The notes under the pieces were generated by a model that worked only from the letters and a program-made list of their open reading frames with translations, was not told the DNA's origin and did not search any database. A stretch of 6,197 nucleotides of DNA, taken from NCBI GenBank assembly GCA_044336815.1, contig JBIIOU010000121.1, positions 1-6,197 on the forward strand. Reading direction: 5' to 3'. Positions 1 through 6,188 of this stretch are shown piece by piece. The translations under genes and the position numbers were made by a program. Positions within the stretch are counted from its first letter, which is position 1. Each line of letters opens with the position of its first letter. The DNA is from GCA-2737125 sp044336815 (GTDB taxonomy: Bacteria > Actinomycetota > Actinomycetes > S36-B12).

Positions 1-1964
1 TCATGTGACAAATCGACGGTTACTTCCCTGAGGGCCGCTGCCAGATCCCGGCGAGACTGTGCATTTCTCGCATTAAAACCTTTTGGGATACGAAGTTTTG
101 CAATCGCCTCAACCGGTGCGGTGATTTCGACGGTAGAGATCCGGCGCACTTGTCGATCCGCGGTTAGCACCATTGGACGTGGTTCATCCCGGGGATTTGA
201 ACTGCCGGGGTCAAGGACGACAACGGGGCCAGAACGACGCCCGCCGGGGATGATGAACACATCCCCCACTCGAAGGGCGCGCAGCGAAGTAAATGCCGCA
301 TCACGCCTGCGCCCGGCTGCGTCACGCGTTAGATCCTTCTCGCGCCTATTTGCATCCTCGCGAATTTGCGCGTACTCCTCGAAATTACCCAGATGGCATT
401 GCATTGCCTCGCGGTACCCGTCCAAGGCGTCCTCGTGCTTCCGCAGTGAAGTCGCTAATCCAACGACTGATCGGTCCGCTTGAAATTGTGCGAAAGAAGT
501 CTCCAAGATTTCGCGGGCCGGGTCATGCCCGATTCTCGAGACGAGATTTACCGCCATGTTGTAGGAGGGCTGGAACGACGACTTGAGTGGATAGGTGCGC
601 GTTGACGCCAAGCCAGCAAGAGCCCGTGGGTCTAGTCCCGGGTGCCAAAGCACTACCCCGTGACCTTCAATATCAATTCCGCGCCTCCCGGCGCGTCCGG
701 TCAATTGGGTGTACTCCCCCGGGGTCAAATTGACGTGCGTCTCGCCATTCCATTTAACAAGTTTTTCCAGCACCACCGAACGCGCCGGCATGTTAATGCC
801 AAGTGCCAACGTCTCGGTTGCAAAAACCACTTTGAGTAACCCCTGCTGAAATAGGCTCTCAACTACCTCCTTGAAGAGCGGGAGCAGCCCGGCGTGGTGT
901 GCTGAAATCCCGCGCTCGAGCCCAGCGAGCCACTCCTCGTACCCGAGTGCCGCGAGATCACCCGGCGGCAGATTCTGGGTGGCTTCGAGCGCTGCAGCAC
1001 GGATTGTCACCCGCTCCGGTTGGCTAGTGAGTTTGAGTCCGGCATTCATGCACTGCTTGACGGCATCGTCGCAACCCGCGCGGCTGAACAGGAAGTAGAT
1101 CGCCGGCAGCAATCCCTCCCGCGCGAGTCGGTCAATGGCATCACTTCGCCATGGCGTGTGCGCACTGCGCGGCCGACGGCCACCAGGTTGACGGCCACTT
1201 TGTTGACGGCCACCGCCCATCCGATCATTTCTGACTTCATCACGGGCGATCTGCTCAAGGTCCGGATTCACTAGCGACTGTTGCTCATCAACAAACAGGT
1301 CATACATACGGGTGCCCGCCATAACGTGCTGCCACAGGGGTACCGGACGGTGCTCTTCAACAATGATGTCGGTTTCCCCACGCACCGCCCCCAGCCAGGC
1401 CCCAAACTCCTCAGCGTTACTCACTGTTGCCGATAGCGCGACCACGGTCACAGATTCGGGTAGGTGGATGATGACTTCTTCCCAAACCGCTCCTCTGAAT
1501 CGGTCCGCAAGATAGTGAACTTCATCCATGACCACATATGCCAAACCCGTCAAAGTTGAGGAGCTCGCGTACAGCATGTTCCGGAGAACTTCAGTTGTCA
1601 TGACGACGATGGGCGCTTCACCGTTGATCGTGTTATCGCCAGTCAGTAGTCCAATGTGCTCGGCGCCGTAACGATCAACTAGATCGTGGTACTTCTGATT
1701 CGACAGGGCCTTAATTGGTGTCGTATAGAAACACTTTCGCTGGCTCTCAAGTGCCAAATGGATCGCGAACTCGCCGACCACGGTCTTACCTGAACCAGTC
1801 GGAGCGGCAACTAAAACCCCACGGCCGGCTTCGAGACTTTCGCAGGCTTGGACTTGAAAAGTGTCGAGGTCAAATTCATATAACTTGTTAAACTGACTGA
1901 GTGCACTTGAGCTGGCTCGCGATCTGCCCATTGCTGCGGCATAGCGCTCCGCAGGAGAGGACAT
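1..1964 (-). CDS. helY: HelY, Ski2-like DExH-box helicase (partial, 3' end outside window)
   Basis: The frame from the ATG at 1964 stays open for 654 codons to the window edge. M. tuberculosis HelY has about 906 residues, so roughly the last quarter, including the DSHCT C-terminal domain, is missing. Motifs in order are the Q-motif region (F36-Q37), Walker A APTGSGKT (54-61), motif Ia TTPIKALSNQK (81-91), TTEVLRNML (123-131), Walker B DEVH (147-150), SAT (178-180), FLFSR (291-295), ATETLALGINMP (382-393) and motif VI QLTGRAGRRG (420-429). SFQPSYNM (463-470) and FAQFQADRSVVG (491-502) are HelY/Mtr4-type sequences. It is an ATP-driven helicase of the family that includes RNA-processing Ski2/Mtr4; the substrate in Actinobacteria is not well established. 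A Gly/Arg-rich linker (about 250-266) separates the two RecA-like domains. The start lies 26 bases after the lipid kinase stop, without a convincing ribosome binding site. An ATG at codon 12 is a less likely alternative. Confidence 0.95.
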   Translation of the reverse strand, partial: MSSPAERYAAAMGRSRASSSALSQFNKLYEFDLDTFQVQACESLEAGRGVLVAAPTGSGKTVVGEFAIHLALESQRKCFYTTPIKALSNQKYHDLVDRYGAEHIGLLTGDNTINGEAPIVVMTTEVLRNMLYASSSTLTGLAYVVMDEVHYLADRFRGAVWEEVIIHLPESVTVVALSATVSNAEEFGAWLGAVRGETDIIVEEHRPVPLWQHVMAGTRMYDLFVDEQQSLVNPDLEQIARDEVRNDRMGGGRQQSGRQPGGRRPRSAHTPWRSDAIDRLAREGLLPAIYFLFSRAGCDDAVKQCMNAGLKLTSQPERVTIRAAALEATQNLPPGDLAALGYEEWLAGLERGISAHHAGLLPLFKEVVESLFQQGLLKVVFATETLALGINMPARSVVLEKLVKWNGETHVNLTPGEYTQLTGRAGRRGIDIEGHGVVLWHPGLDPRALAGLASTRTYPLKSSFQPSYNMAVNLVSRIGHDPAREILETSFAQFQADRSVVGLATSLRKHEDALDGYREAMQCHLGNFEEYAQIREDANRREKDLTRDAAGRRRDAAFTSLRALRVGDVFIIPGGRRSGPVVVLDPGSSNPRDEPRPMVLTADRQVRRISTVEITAPVEAIAKLRIPKGFNARNAQSRRDLAAALREVTVDLSH
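1170..1214. repeat. 15-bp tandem repeat in helY encoding a Gly/Arg linker
   Basis: Three 15-bp units are visible, with the core GACGGCCAC starting at plus-strand positions 1175, 1190 and 1205. On the minus strand they encode GGRQQ, SGRQP and GGRRP, residues about 251-265 of HelY, followed by R266. The units differ at several bases, so the repeat is older or less homogenised than the one in tatC. M. tuberculosis HelY also has an Arg/Gly/Pro-rich stretch at this place, so the linker character is shared although the repeats may not be. Confidence 0.75.
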
Positions 1965-1990
1965 GTGGCAAGGCTACGCAGTAAACGCAC

Positions 1991-2887
1991 TTACCGCGCG
2001 AGGACTCGCAGAGCCCCGGGTACAACCTTCACCTCTACCGGTAACGGCCCAAGGCGTTCGCCATCAGCGTAGGCAATTTGTCCAGTGGCTTCGACGGTTA
2101 TCGATTTTCCGCGAAACATTTCGACTTTTGGATTATTCACATGAGTACCTTTGTAAACGGTTGGGAAAACCCTCAGGAATGTGGCTTTGGATAGTTCATG
2201 TAACCAGGTTATATCTAGCTCACCATCGTCGATTAACGCATTTGGACAAACCCGCATCCCACCGCCGTAACTGATGCCGTTGCCGATCGAAACCAGCATC
2301 GCGGAGCCCTCGTAGGCGCTCCCATCAATGACAACGCGGTACGATACTGGCGAAAAAGTACGCAGCTCGCCCACAATTCCAAGCAGGTATCGTGCTTGCC
2401 CACGCGGCCAGCGCATCTGGTTGGCGCGCTCGTTGACACAGGAATCAAATCCCGTCGATAAAACACCTAGGTACCAGCGCTTTTGCCCGCTGGGCAAAGT
2501 CGCCTGTGCTAGATCAATGACTTTTGGGGTGGCAGCCTGTTCGACAATGAGACTTGCTGCAGCCCTTGGATCACCCCGAGGCACACCGAGTGTGCGTGAA
2601 TTGTCGTCGCCCGTACCGGTAGGGATGATTCCTAAAATTACCGATGATTGGGCGACCGCTTGAATTACATTGTTAATGGTGCCATCACCACCGCAAGCAA
2701 TCACCATATCGACACCTGCAAGTACTGCTTCGCGGCTCGTTAGCTCTGCGTCGGCTTGCGAATTAGGCACGACAATCGTAGCTTCAATACCTGCAGCCAC
2801 TAATACTTGTGCAGCCGCTCCGGCCGCCGCCAATCCAGTGCCGGCACCGGCTTTGGCATTGACAATGAGAATGGCACGCCGTGTCAC
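1991..2887 (-). CDS. Diacylglycerol-kinase-family lipid kinase
   Basis: A 298-residue protein of the DAGK catalytic family (DgkB/YegS/sphingosine-kinase-like), at its usual length. The N-terminal nucleotide-binding domain starts with ILIVNAKAGAGTG (6-18) and contains the GGDGT motif at 66-70, followed by the second phosphate and substrate motif PTGTGDDNSRTLG (89-101). The C-terminal domain contains GNGISYGGGM (202-211), CPNALIDDGELDI (214-226) and YADGE (273-277), all family landmarks. It should transfer the ATP gamma-phosphate to a lipid hydroxyl, probably diacylglycerol to give phosphatidic acid, at the inner face of the membrane; the actual lipid cannot be read from the sequence. No membrane segment or signal peptide is apparent. 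The start is GTG in a GTGA overlap with the tatC stop, with no strong ribosome binding site, which suggests coupling to tatC. In M. tuberculosis helY follows tatC directly, so this gene is an addition relative to that order, though I recall the same arrangement in other actinobacteria. Confidence 0.9.
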   Translation of the reverse strand: MTRRAILIVNAKAGAGTGLAAAGAAAQVLVAAGIEATIVVPNSQADAELTSREAVLAGVDMVIACGGDGTINNVIQAVAQSSVILGIIPTGTGDDNSRTLGVPRGDPRAAASLIVEQAATPKVIDLAQATLPSGQKRWYLGVLSTGFDSCVNERANQMRWPRGQARYLLGIVGELRTFSPVSYRVVIDGSAYEGSAMLVSIGNGISYGGGMRVCPNALIDDGELDITWLHELSKATFLRVFPTVYKGTHVNNPKVEMFRGKSITVEATGQIAYADGERLGPLPVEVKVVPGALRVLAR

Positions 2888-3921
2888 GGCTTCAAATCGC
2901 CCGGTTCTATCGGCTTTTCCGGATCAAGTTCAACTACTGGATCAAGTTCAACTACTGGATCAAGTTCAACTACTGGATCAAGTTCAACTACTGGATCAAG
3001 TTCAACTACCGGATCAAGTTCAACTACTGGATCAAGTTCAACTACCGGATCAAGATCATCTAGTGGATCAAGTTCATCTACCGAGCTCAATTCATCAAGT
3101 CCATCGATGGTGGATGCCTCATCATCATTCAATTCGCTAAAATCTTCGCTCTTAGGGCGACGTTTGGCGCGTCGTCGATCATTAGCGAGACTGACGAGAA
3201 TCGCGATGATTACCAGAACTAAAATAGGCCCAGCGAGCAGGAGCAGGTTGATTGGATCCCCGGTTGGGGTGGCCACCGCCGCAAATATGAAGACGATAAA
3301 AATAATCCAACGCCACCAAGACACTAGGCGCGCACCCGTTAGCATTCCAGCGAAGTTGAGGAGCACAATCATTAACGGTGCGAGGAATCCCACCCCGAAA
3401 ACAAGAATGGTTCGAATGAAGAACGACAGGTATCTGTCTACTGAGACGATGTTTTCGACACCTGCGGGCGTGAAGCCAAATAGAATTTGCATTCCGTAAG
3501 GCAGGACGGTGTAGGCGAGCATTACTCCGCCCGCAAAAAGTGGTGTCGCTACAGCGACAAAGCCCAGGGCCCAGTATTTTTCATTTCGACGTAACCCTGG
3601 AGTAACGAAGCGCCAGAGCTGATAGAGCCAGATTGGGCAACTGAGAATGATCCCGGCCACTGCAGCAACTTGCATCTGTAGAACAAACGGGTCAGCAACC
3701 CCGGTGAGTGCCAAAATCACTGTCTGACCATTTGCCCGCGCTTGTTCTACCACGGACTCGAAAGGGGCACTTAGCCAGCCAAATAACTGGGGGTAATAGA
3801 TCCACCCGACGACCATGCCGAGCGCGATGGCGATTCCGGCCTTTAGCAGCCTCGTGCGCAACTCACGTAAATGATCGGTGAGCGGCATCGCTCCCGATTT
3901 AACTTGCTTCTCGCCTGCCAT
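2884..3921 (-). CDS. tatC: TatC, twin-arginine signal receptor, with an acidic repeat C-terminal tail
   Basis: A 345-residue TatC, longer than the roughly 250-310 residues usual for the family. The cytoplasmic N-terminus carries HLRELRTRL (17-25), the signal-peptide-binding motif. Six membrane helices follow at about 27-45, 78-102, 117-140, 168-192, 204-218 and 223-246. PIWLYQLWRFVTPGL (96-110) and E114 match the conserved first cytoplasmic loop; E114 corresponds to E. coli E103, which recognises the twin arginine. ATPTGDP (217-223) is the conserved loop before helix 6. TatC docks the signal peptide and recruits TatA. After helix 6 comes a basic stretch (RRRAKRRPK, about 249-257), then about 87 residues with some 32 Asp/Glu and only two Lys, including seven VVELDP repeats (293-334). 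The ATG at 3921 is chosen; a TTG one codon upstream (3924) is equally placed and lies 7 bases from a weak GGGA. The TGA stop overlaps the GTG of the next gene. Confidence 0.95.
   Translation of the reverse strand: MAGEKQVKSGAMPLTDHLRELRTRLLKAGIAIALGMVVGWIYYPQLFGWLSAPFESVVEQARANGQTVILALTGVADPFVLQMQVAAVAGIILSCPIWLYQLWRFVTPGLRRNEKYWALGFVAVATPLFAGGVMLAYTVLPYGMQILFGFTPAGVENIVSVDRYLSFFIRTILVFGVGFLAPLMIVLLNFAGMLTGARLVSWWRWIIFIVFIFAAVATPTGDPINLLLLAGPILVLVIIAILVSLANDRRRAKRRPKSEDFSELNDDEASTIDGLDELSSVDELDPLDDLDPVVELDPVVELDPVVELDPVVELDPVVELDPVVELDPVVELDPEKPIEPGDLKP
2921..3082. repeat. 18-bp tandem repeat in the tatC 3' end (nine units, encodes VVELDP)
   Basis: Nine head-to-tail 18-bp units. The plus-strand consensus is GGATCAAGTTCAACTACT. 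Units at 2921, 2939, 2957, 2975 and 3011 are identical; those at 2993 and 3029 differ only in the last base, a silent CCA/CCG Pro change. The units at 3047 and 3065 are diverged and encode LDDLDP and VDELDP. A tenth, strongly decayed copy at 3083-3100 encodes LDELSS. On the minus strand the first seven encode exact VVELDP hexapeptides. Near-identity including silent positions points to recent expansion by slippage or unequal recombination. Because 18 is divisible by three, gain or loss of units would change the tail length without shifting the frame. Each main unit contains the 9-base inverted repeat AGTT-C-AACT. Confidence 0.97.
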
Positions 3922-3952
3922 CAAAAAGGTGTCCCGCTAACTTCCTACGAAA

Positions 3953-4231
3953 TTAGCTTGCGGATTGGCCTTTCGTCTCAGCAACCTGCTCAGGCTGGGC
4001 CTCCGGCTCCACCAAAGATGGCGCTGCAGGCGGTGCGGCCGAAATTGCGGGCGCATCCGGCTCTGTGGCTGAGACGGTCACTTCGCCGCCGACCAAGCCC
4101 TTGGTTTCGGCCTTGAATATCCGCATTGATCGACCCAGACCCCGGGCCGCATCCGGCAGCCGCTTAGCACCGAAAAGTAGAGCGATAATGGCAATGAGGA
4201 TTAGCCACTCTGCGCCACCTAGATTTGGCAT
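3953..4231 (-). CDS. tatA: TatA, twin-arginine translocase pore subunit
   Basis: A 92-residue TatA/E family membrane protein. A very short periplasmic N-terminus (MPNLGGAEW) leads into one membrane helix at about 8-21. Then come the diagnostic hinge FGAKRLP at 20-26 and an amphipathic helix at about 26-45 containing ARGLGRSMRIFKAE. From about 50 the cytoplasmic tail is Ala/Pro/Glu-rich and probably disordered, as is usual in actinobacterial TatA. TatA oligomers form or weaken the membrane path through which folded twin-arginine substrates pass after binding TatC. The polar residue at position 8 is Glu, which is more typical of TatB, whereas E. coli TatA has Gln. The short length and hinge still favour TatA, and actinobacterial TatB is normally encoded elsewhere. 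The start is fixed by a perfect AGGAGG 7 bases upstream. tatC follows after 31 bases, as expected for a tatAC operon. Confidence 0.95.
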   Translation of the reverse strand: MPNLGGAEWLILIAIIALLFGAKRLPDAARGLGRSMRIFKAETKGLVGGEVTVSATEPDAPAISAAPPAAPSLVEPEAQPEQVAETKGQSAS

Positions 4232-4233
4232 AC

Positions 4234-5205
4234 TTAAACCTCCTGGTCTTGCCCGTCGGCGAAACCGACCAGCCTAGACAGATCATACGCTGCCAGGGCA
4301 GCGGCCGACTGTATTTTGACATTATTGCGCAATTCCTTGGGCTCAATAAGCTCGGCGTAGCCGCGCAGCGACAGGATCAGCCGCACCAGCCAGGCACCGT
4401 CATGGGCGGCGATACTTGCCGTGGCACTGCCATCCGGGTGTTCTTGGACCACCCGCATCGCGTGCACATCCAGGGCCCACCGCACCTCCGGTTGGAGGAT
4501 AATGAGCGCGGTGAAGGCTTGGAGCTCCATAACATCGGCACTTAGGGAAGCTGGGGAAGTGATAACTTCACCGACATTCGCCTCGACTATGCGATCAATG
4601 CGAAAGGTACGAACAGCGCCAGCTGAACGGCAAAACCCTTCGAGATAAGTGCGCCCATCGGTCGACTCCATCCGTAAGGGTTCGACATCTCGGTCAGTTA
4701 CCGTGTCGCCCGCTGCGCCCCCATAGCGAAGGTGGAGTAGTCGATTCTCGTTCAACGCACTCGCAACAATTGAAAGCACTGCATCAATTTTACTTTCTTC
4801 CAGAAGCACCGGTGTGTCAACTGCACCGACCGCCAATTGCAGGCGATGAGTAGCTGACACGAGCGCAGCACGATCATGGGATCCAGGTACTTGCGCAAGT
4901 AGACGAAGTGCGACCAATAACGACATGGCTTCGGCCGGTGAAATGCGAAGGGGTTTGCGCAATGTCTGTGGATCGAGAACGTGGATTCGCCCGTCGTCCC
5001 AAAAGTCAATATCTACCAATTGATCGGGGCCGTAACCTGGGAGGCCGCAGACAATTAGGAGCCAGAGGTCCTTCTCAAGTTGCTCCGGTGATACATCAAA
5101 GTGCCTTGCAGCTTCATTAACGCTAACTCCGTCGTTGACACTTAGCCAAGGCACTAAAGCCAGAAGGCGTGAGAGTCTGCCGATTGAGCTTGATGTTGCG
5201 CTCAT
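4234..5205 (-). CDS. pafC: PafC, WYL-domain transcriptional regulator (PafBC subunit)
   Basis: A 323-residue paralogue of PafB. Residues about 8-80 are a winged-helix region (RLSRLLALVPWL, then a helix-turn-helix around VNEAARHFDVSPEQLEKDL). ISPAEAMSLLVALRLLA at 88-104 is the family's linker helix. The WYL domain is at about 150-208, with RDVEPL at 172-177, TYLEGF at 186-191 in place of WYL, and RTFRIDRI at 199-206. The signature Trp is replaced by Thr. PafC forms the PafBC heterodimer with PafB, a DNA-damage-responsive activator in mycobacteria. The ATG lies in the ATGA overlap with pafB and is preceded by a good ribosome binding site 7 bases upstream. The TAA stop is only 2 bases from tatA, whose ribosome binding site lies in the last pafC codons. 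Identity is supported by adjacency to pafB and tatA; a single-copy WYL regulator of another process is unlikely. Confidence 0.93.
   Translation of the reverse strand: MSATSSSIGRLSRLLALVPWLSVNDGVSVNEAARHFDVSPEQLEKDLWLLIVCGLPGYGPDQLVDIDFWDDGRIHVLDPQTLRKPLRISPAEAMSLLVALRLLAQVPGSHDRAALVSATHRLQLAVGAVDTPVLLEESKIDAVLSIVASALNENRLLHLRYGGAAGDTVTDRDVEPLRMESTDGRTYLEGFCRSAGAVRTFRIDRIVEANVGEVITSPASLSADVMELQAFTALIILQPEVRWALDVHAMRVVQEHPDGSATASIAAHDGAWLVRLILSLRGYAELIEPKELRNNVKIQSAAALAAYDLSRLVGFADGQDQEV
4239..4244 (-). promoter_or_regulatory. tatA ribosome binding site (consensus AGGAGG) inside the end of pafC
   Basis: The minus strand reads AGGAGG with a 7-base spacer to the tatA ATG. It overlaps the Gln-Glu-Val end of pafC, and the pafC TAA lies within the spacer. 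It is the strongest ribosome binding site in the window, which fits the known need for TatA in large excess over TatC. Confidence 0.85.
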
Positions 5206-6188
5206 GAACTTTCACCACCGTGCAGTTGGTAGATACGCCGCAAAGAGGCCAACACGTCATCGCGCACGACTTTTGGCTCCAGTACCTGCGCACCAGCCCC
5301 AGCGGCACATGCCAGCGACTGTAATTGCTCACTGGTGCGCGCACCAATGAAAATCTCACCCGCCGCATACGGGTCTAGTTTCTTTTCCACTTTGCTAAAT
5401 CGCCTGAGCTCAGCCCCTTGCCCGGCGCGGACAAAGACGCTCATTTCAAACTGACTATCTGGTGCGTGAGCACCGATCAACCCTCGTACCTCAAAATCGG
5501 CTGGCATCGGATGCTCTTGTGCCTCGGCGAAAACCTGAACTGTTCCGACGATTCTGGATAGCCGAAAGACCCTATTGGCCGCGCGGTCGTTGTCATGCCC
5601 AACCAAATACCAGTGCCCTTCTTGGGCAACAACCGCCCAGGGGTCGACCCGACGCCTACGCGCAATTTGTGCATTCCCGGATCGGTAGTCAAAAGAGACA
5701 ACCCGTTGTTCGCGTACCGCGGTGAACAACGGCAAAATAGCGGCATCGGTTTCGGACCATCGCACGTTGACAAGTGCTGAAATATTCGCGGGCGTCGCTG
5801 CTGCACCTTGTGCCGCTTCGAGCTTCCGAAGTGCAGTGGTGGCGGCTGGGCCGATAATGGCCTCATCCCATACGCTTGCGGCCAAGCTCAGGACCGCGAG
5901 CTCCTCGGTGGTAAATGACAATCCCGTTAGTTCGTAATCCGCGAGTGAAATTCGGTAGCCTTCAACTTCCCCATTTACATCGGTGACAGTGTCAATAGGG
6001 ATACCCATCCCGCGCAGTTCATCCTTATCGCGCTCGAACATCCGCTCGAAGGCACTATCGCTTGGGGCGTCAACGTAGCCAGGCACACTTACTTGGATAT
6101 CCGAACGGCGAACGGCGTGACGACTTGCCATCAGACAAAAGACAAGATTCAGTAGGCGCTCAGTACGGTCAATTCGAGTTGGCGCCAT
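5202..6188 (-). CDS. pafB: PafB, WYL-domain transcriptional regulator (PafBC subunit)
   Basis: A 328-residue protein with the usual length and layout of PafB. Residues about 5-85 form a winged helix-turn-helix DNA-binding part beginning RIDRTERLLNLV. Residues about 150-215 form a WYL domain, with FDYR at 166-169, RVDPW at 180-184, the signature W193-Y194-L195, and RVFRLSRI at 206-213. The rest is the WYL C-terminal extension. In mycobacteria PafB pairs with PafC to activate DNA-repair genes independently of LexA/RecA, and the WYL domains sense nucleic acid; that role is assigned here by family and neighbourhood. The gene overlaps pafC by 4 bases (ATGA), so the two are probably translated in a coupled way and in equal amounts. 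The ATG start is followed by MAPTRID. Only 9 upstream bases are visible and show neither a ribosome binding site nor an in-frame stop, so a start beyond the window cannot be excluded. pafA is the expected upstream neighbour. Confidence 0.93.
   Translation of the reverse strand: MAPTRIDRTERLLNLVFCLMASRHAVRRSDIQVSVPGYVDAPSDSAFERMFERDKDELRGMGIPIDTVTDVNGEVEGYRISLADYELTGLSFTTEELAVLSLAASVWDEAIIGPAATTALRKLEAAQGAAATPANISALVNVRWSETDAAILPLFTAVREQRVVSFDYRSGNAQIARRRRVDPWAVVAQEGHWYLVGHDNDRAANRVFRLSRIVGTVQVFAEAQEHPMPADFEVRGLIGAHAPDSQFEMSVFVRAGQGAELRRFSKVEKKLDPYAAGEIFIGARTSEQLQSLACAAGAGAQVLEPKVVRDDVLASLRRIYQLHGGESS
5213..5219 (-). promoter_or_regulatory. pafC ribosome binding site within pafB
   Basis: On the minus strand these bases read GGTGGTG, one mismatch from GGAGGTG, and lie 7 bases before the pafC ATG. 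They encode the H-G-G-E end of PafB. The site supports the ATG at 5205 as the true pafC start and suggests that pafC can recruit ribosomes as well as use coupling from pafB. Confidence 0.6.

Noticed and set aside
121..1515. Plus-strand open frames in the first 1.5 kb
   Set aside because: All are antisense to helY, whose full set of helicase motifs is continuous on the minus strand. The plus-strand peptides show no family resemblance.
1..1964. Possible frameshift or decay in helY
   Set aside because: Translation by hand gave 654 uninterrupted codons with all helicase motifs in the right order and spacing. The gene is only cut by the window edge.
1965..1990. Promoter or terminator between the lipid kinase and helY
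   Set aside because: The 26-base gap has no hairpin followed by T residues and no room for a convincing -35/-10 pair.
2921..3082. CRISPR-like array
   Set aside because: The units are 18 bp and directly adjacent with no spacers, and they are translated in frame as part of TatC.
2670..3499. Plus-strand open frames over the tatC repeat, encoding repeated LDQVQL, GSSSTT or WIKFNY peptides
   Set aside because: The 18-bp unit has no stop in several frames, so long open frames arise automatically. They lie opposite tatC and the lipid kinase, have no supported start signals and no recognisable domain.
3922..3952. Small RNA, attenuator or separate promoter between tatA and tatC
   Set aside because: Only 31 bases, with no strong hairpin. 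The run of T just before the tatC start is not preceded by a stem.
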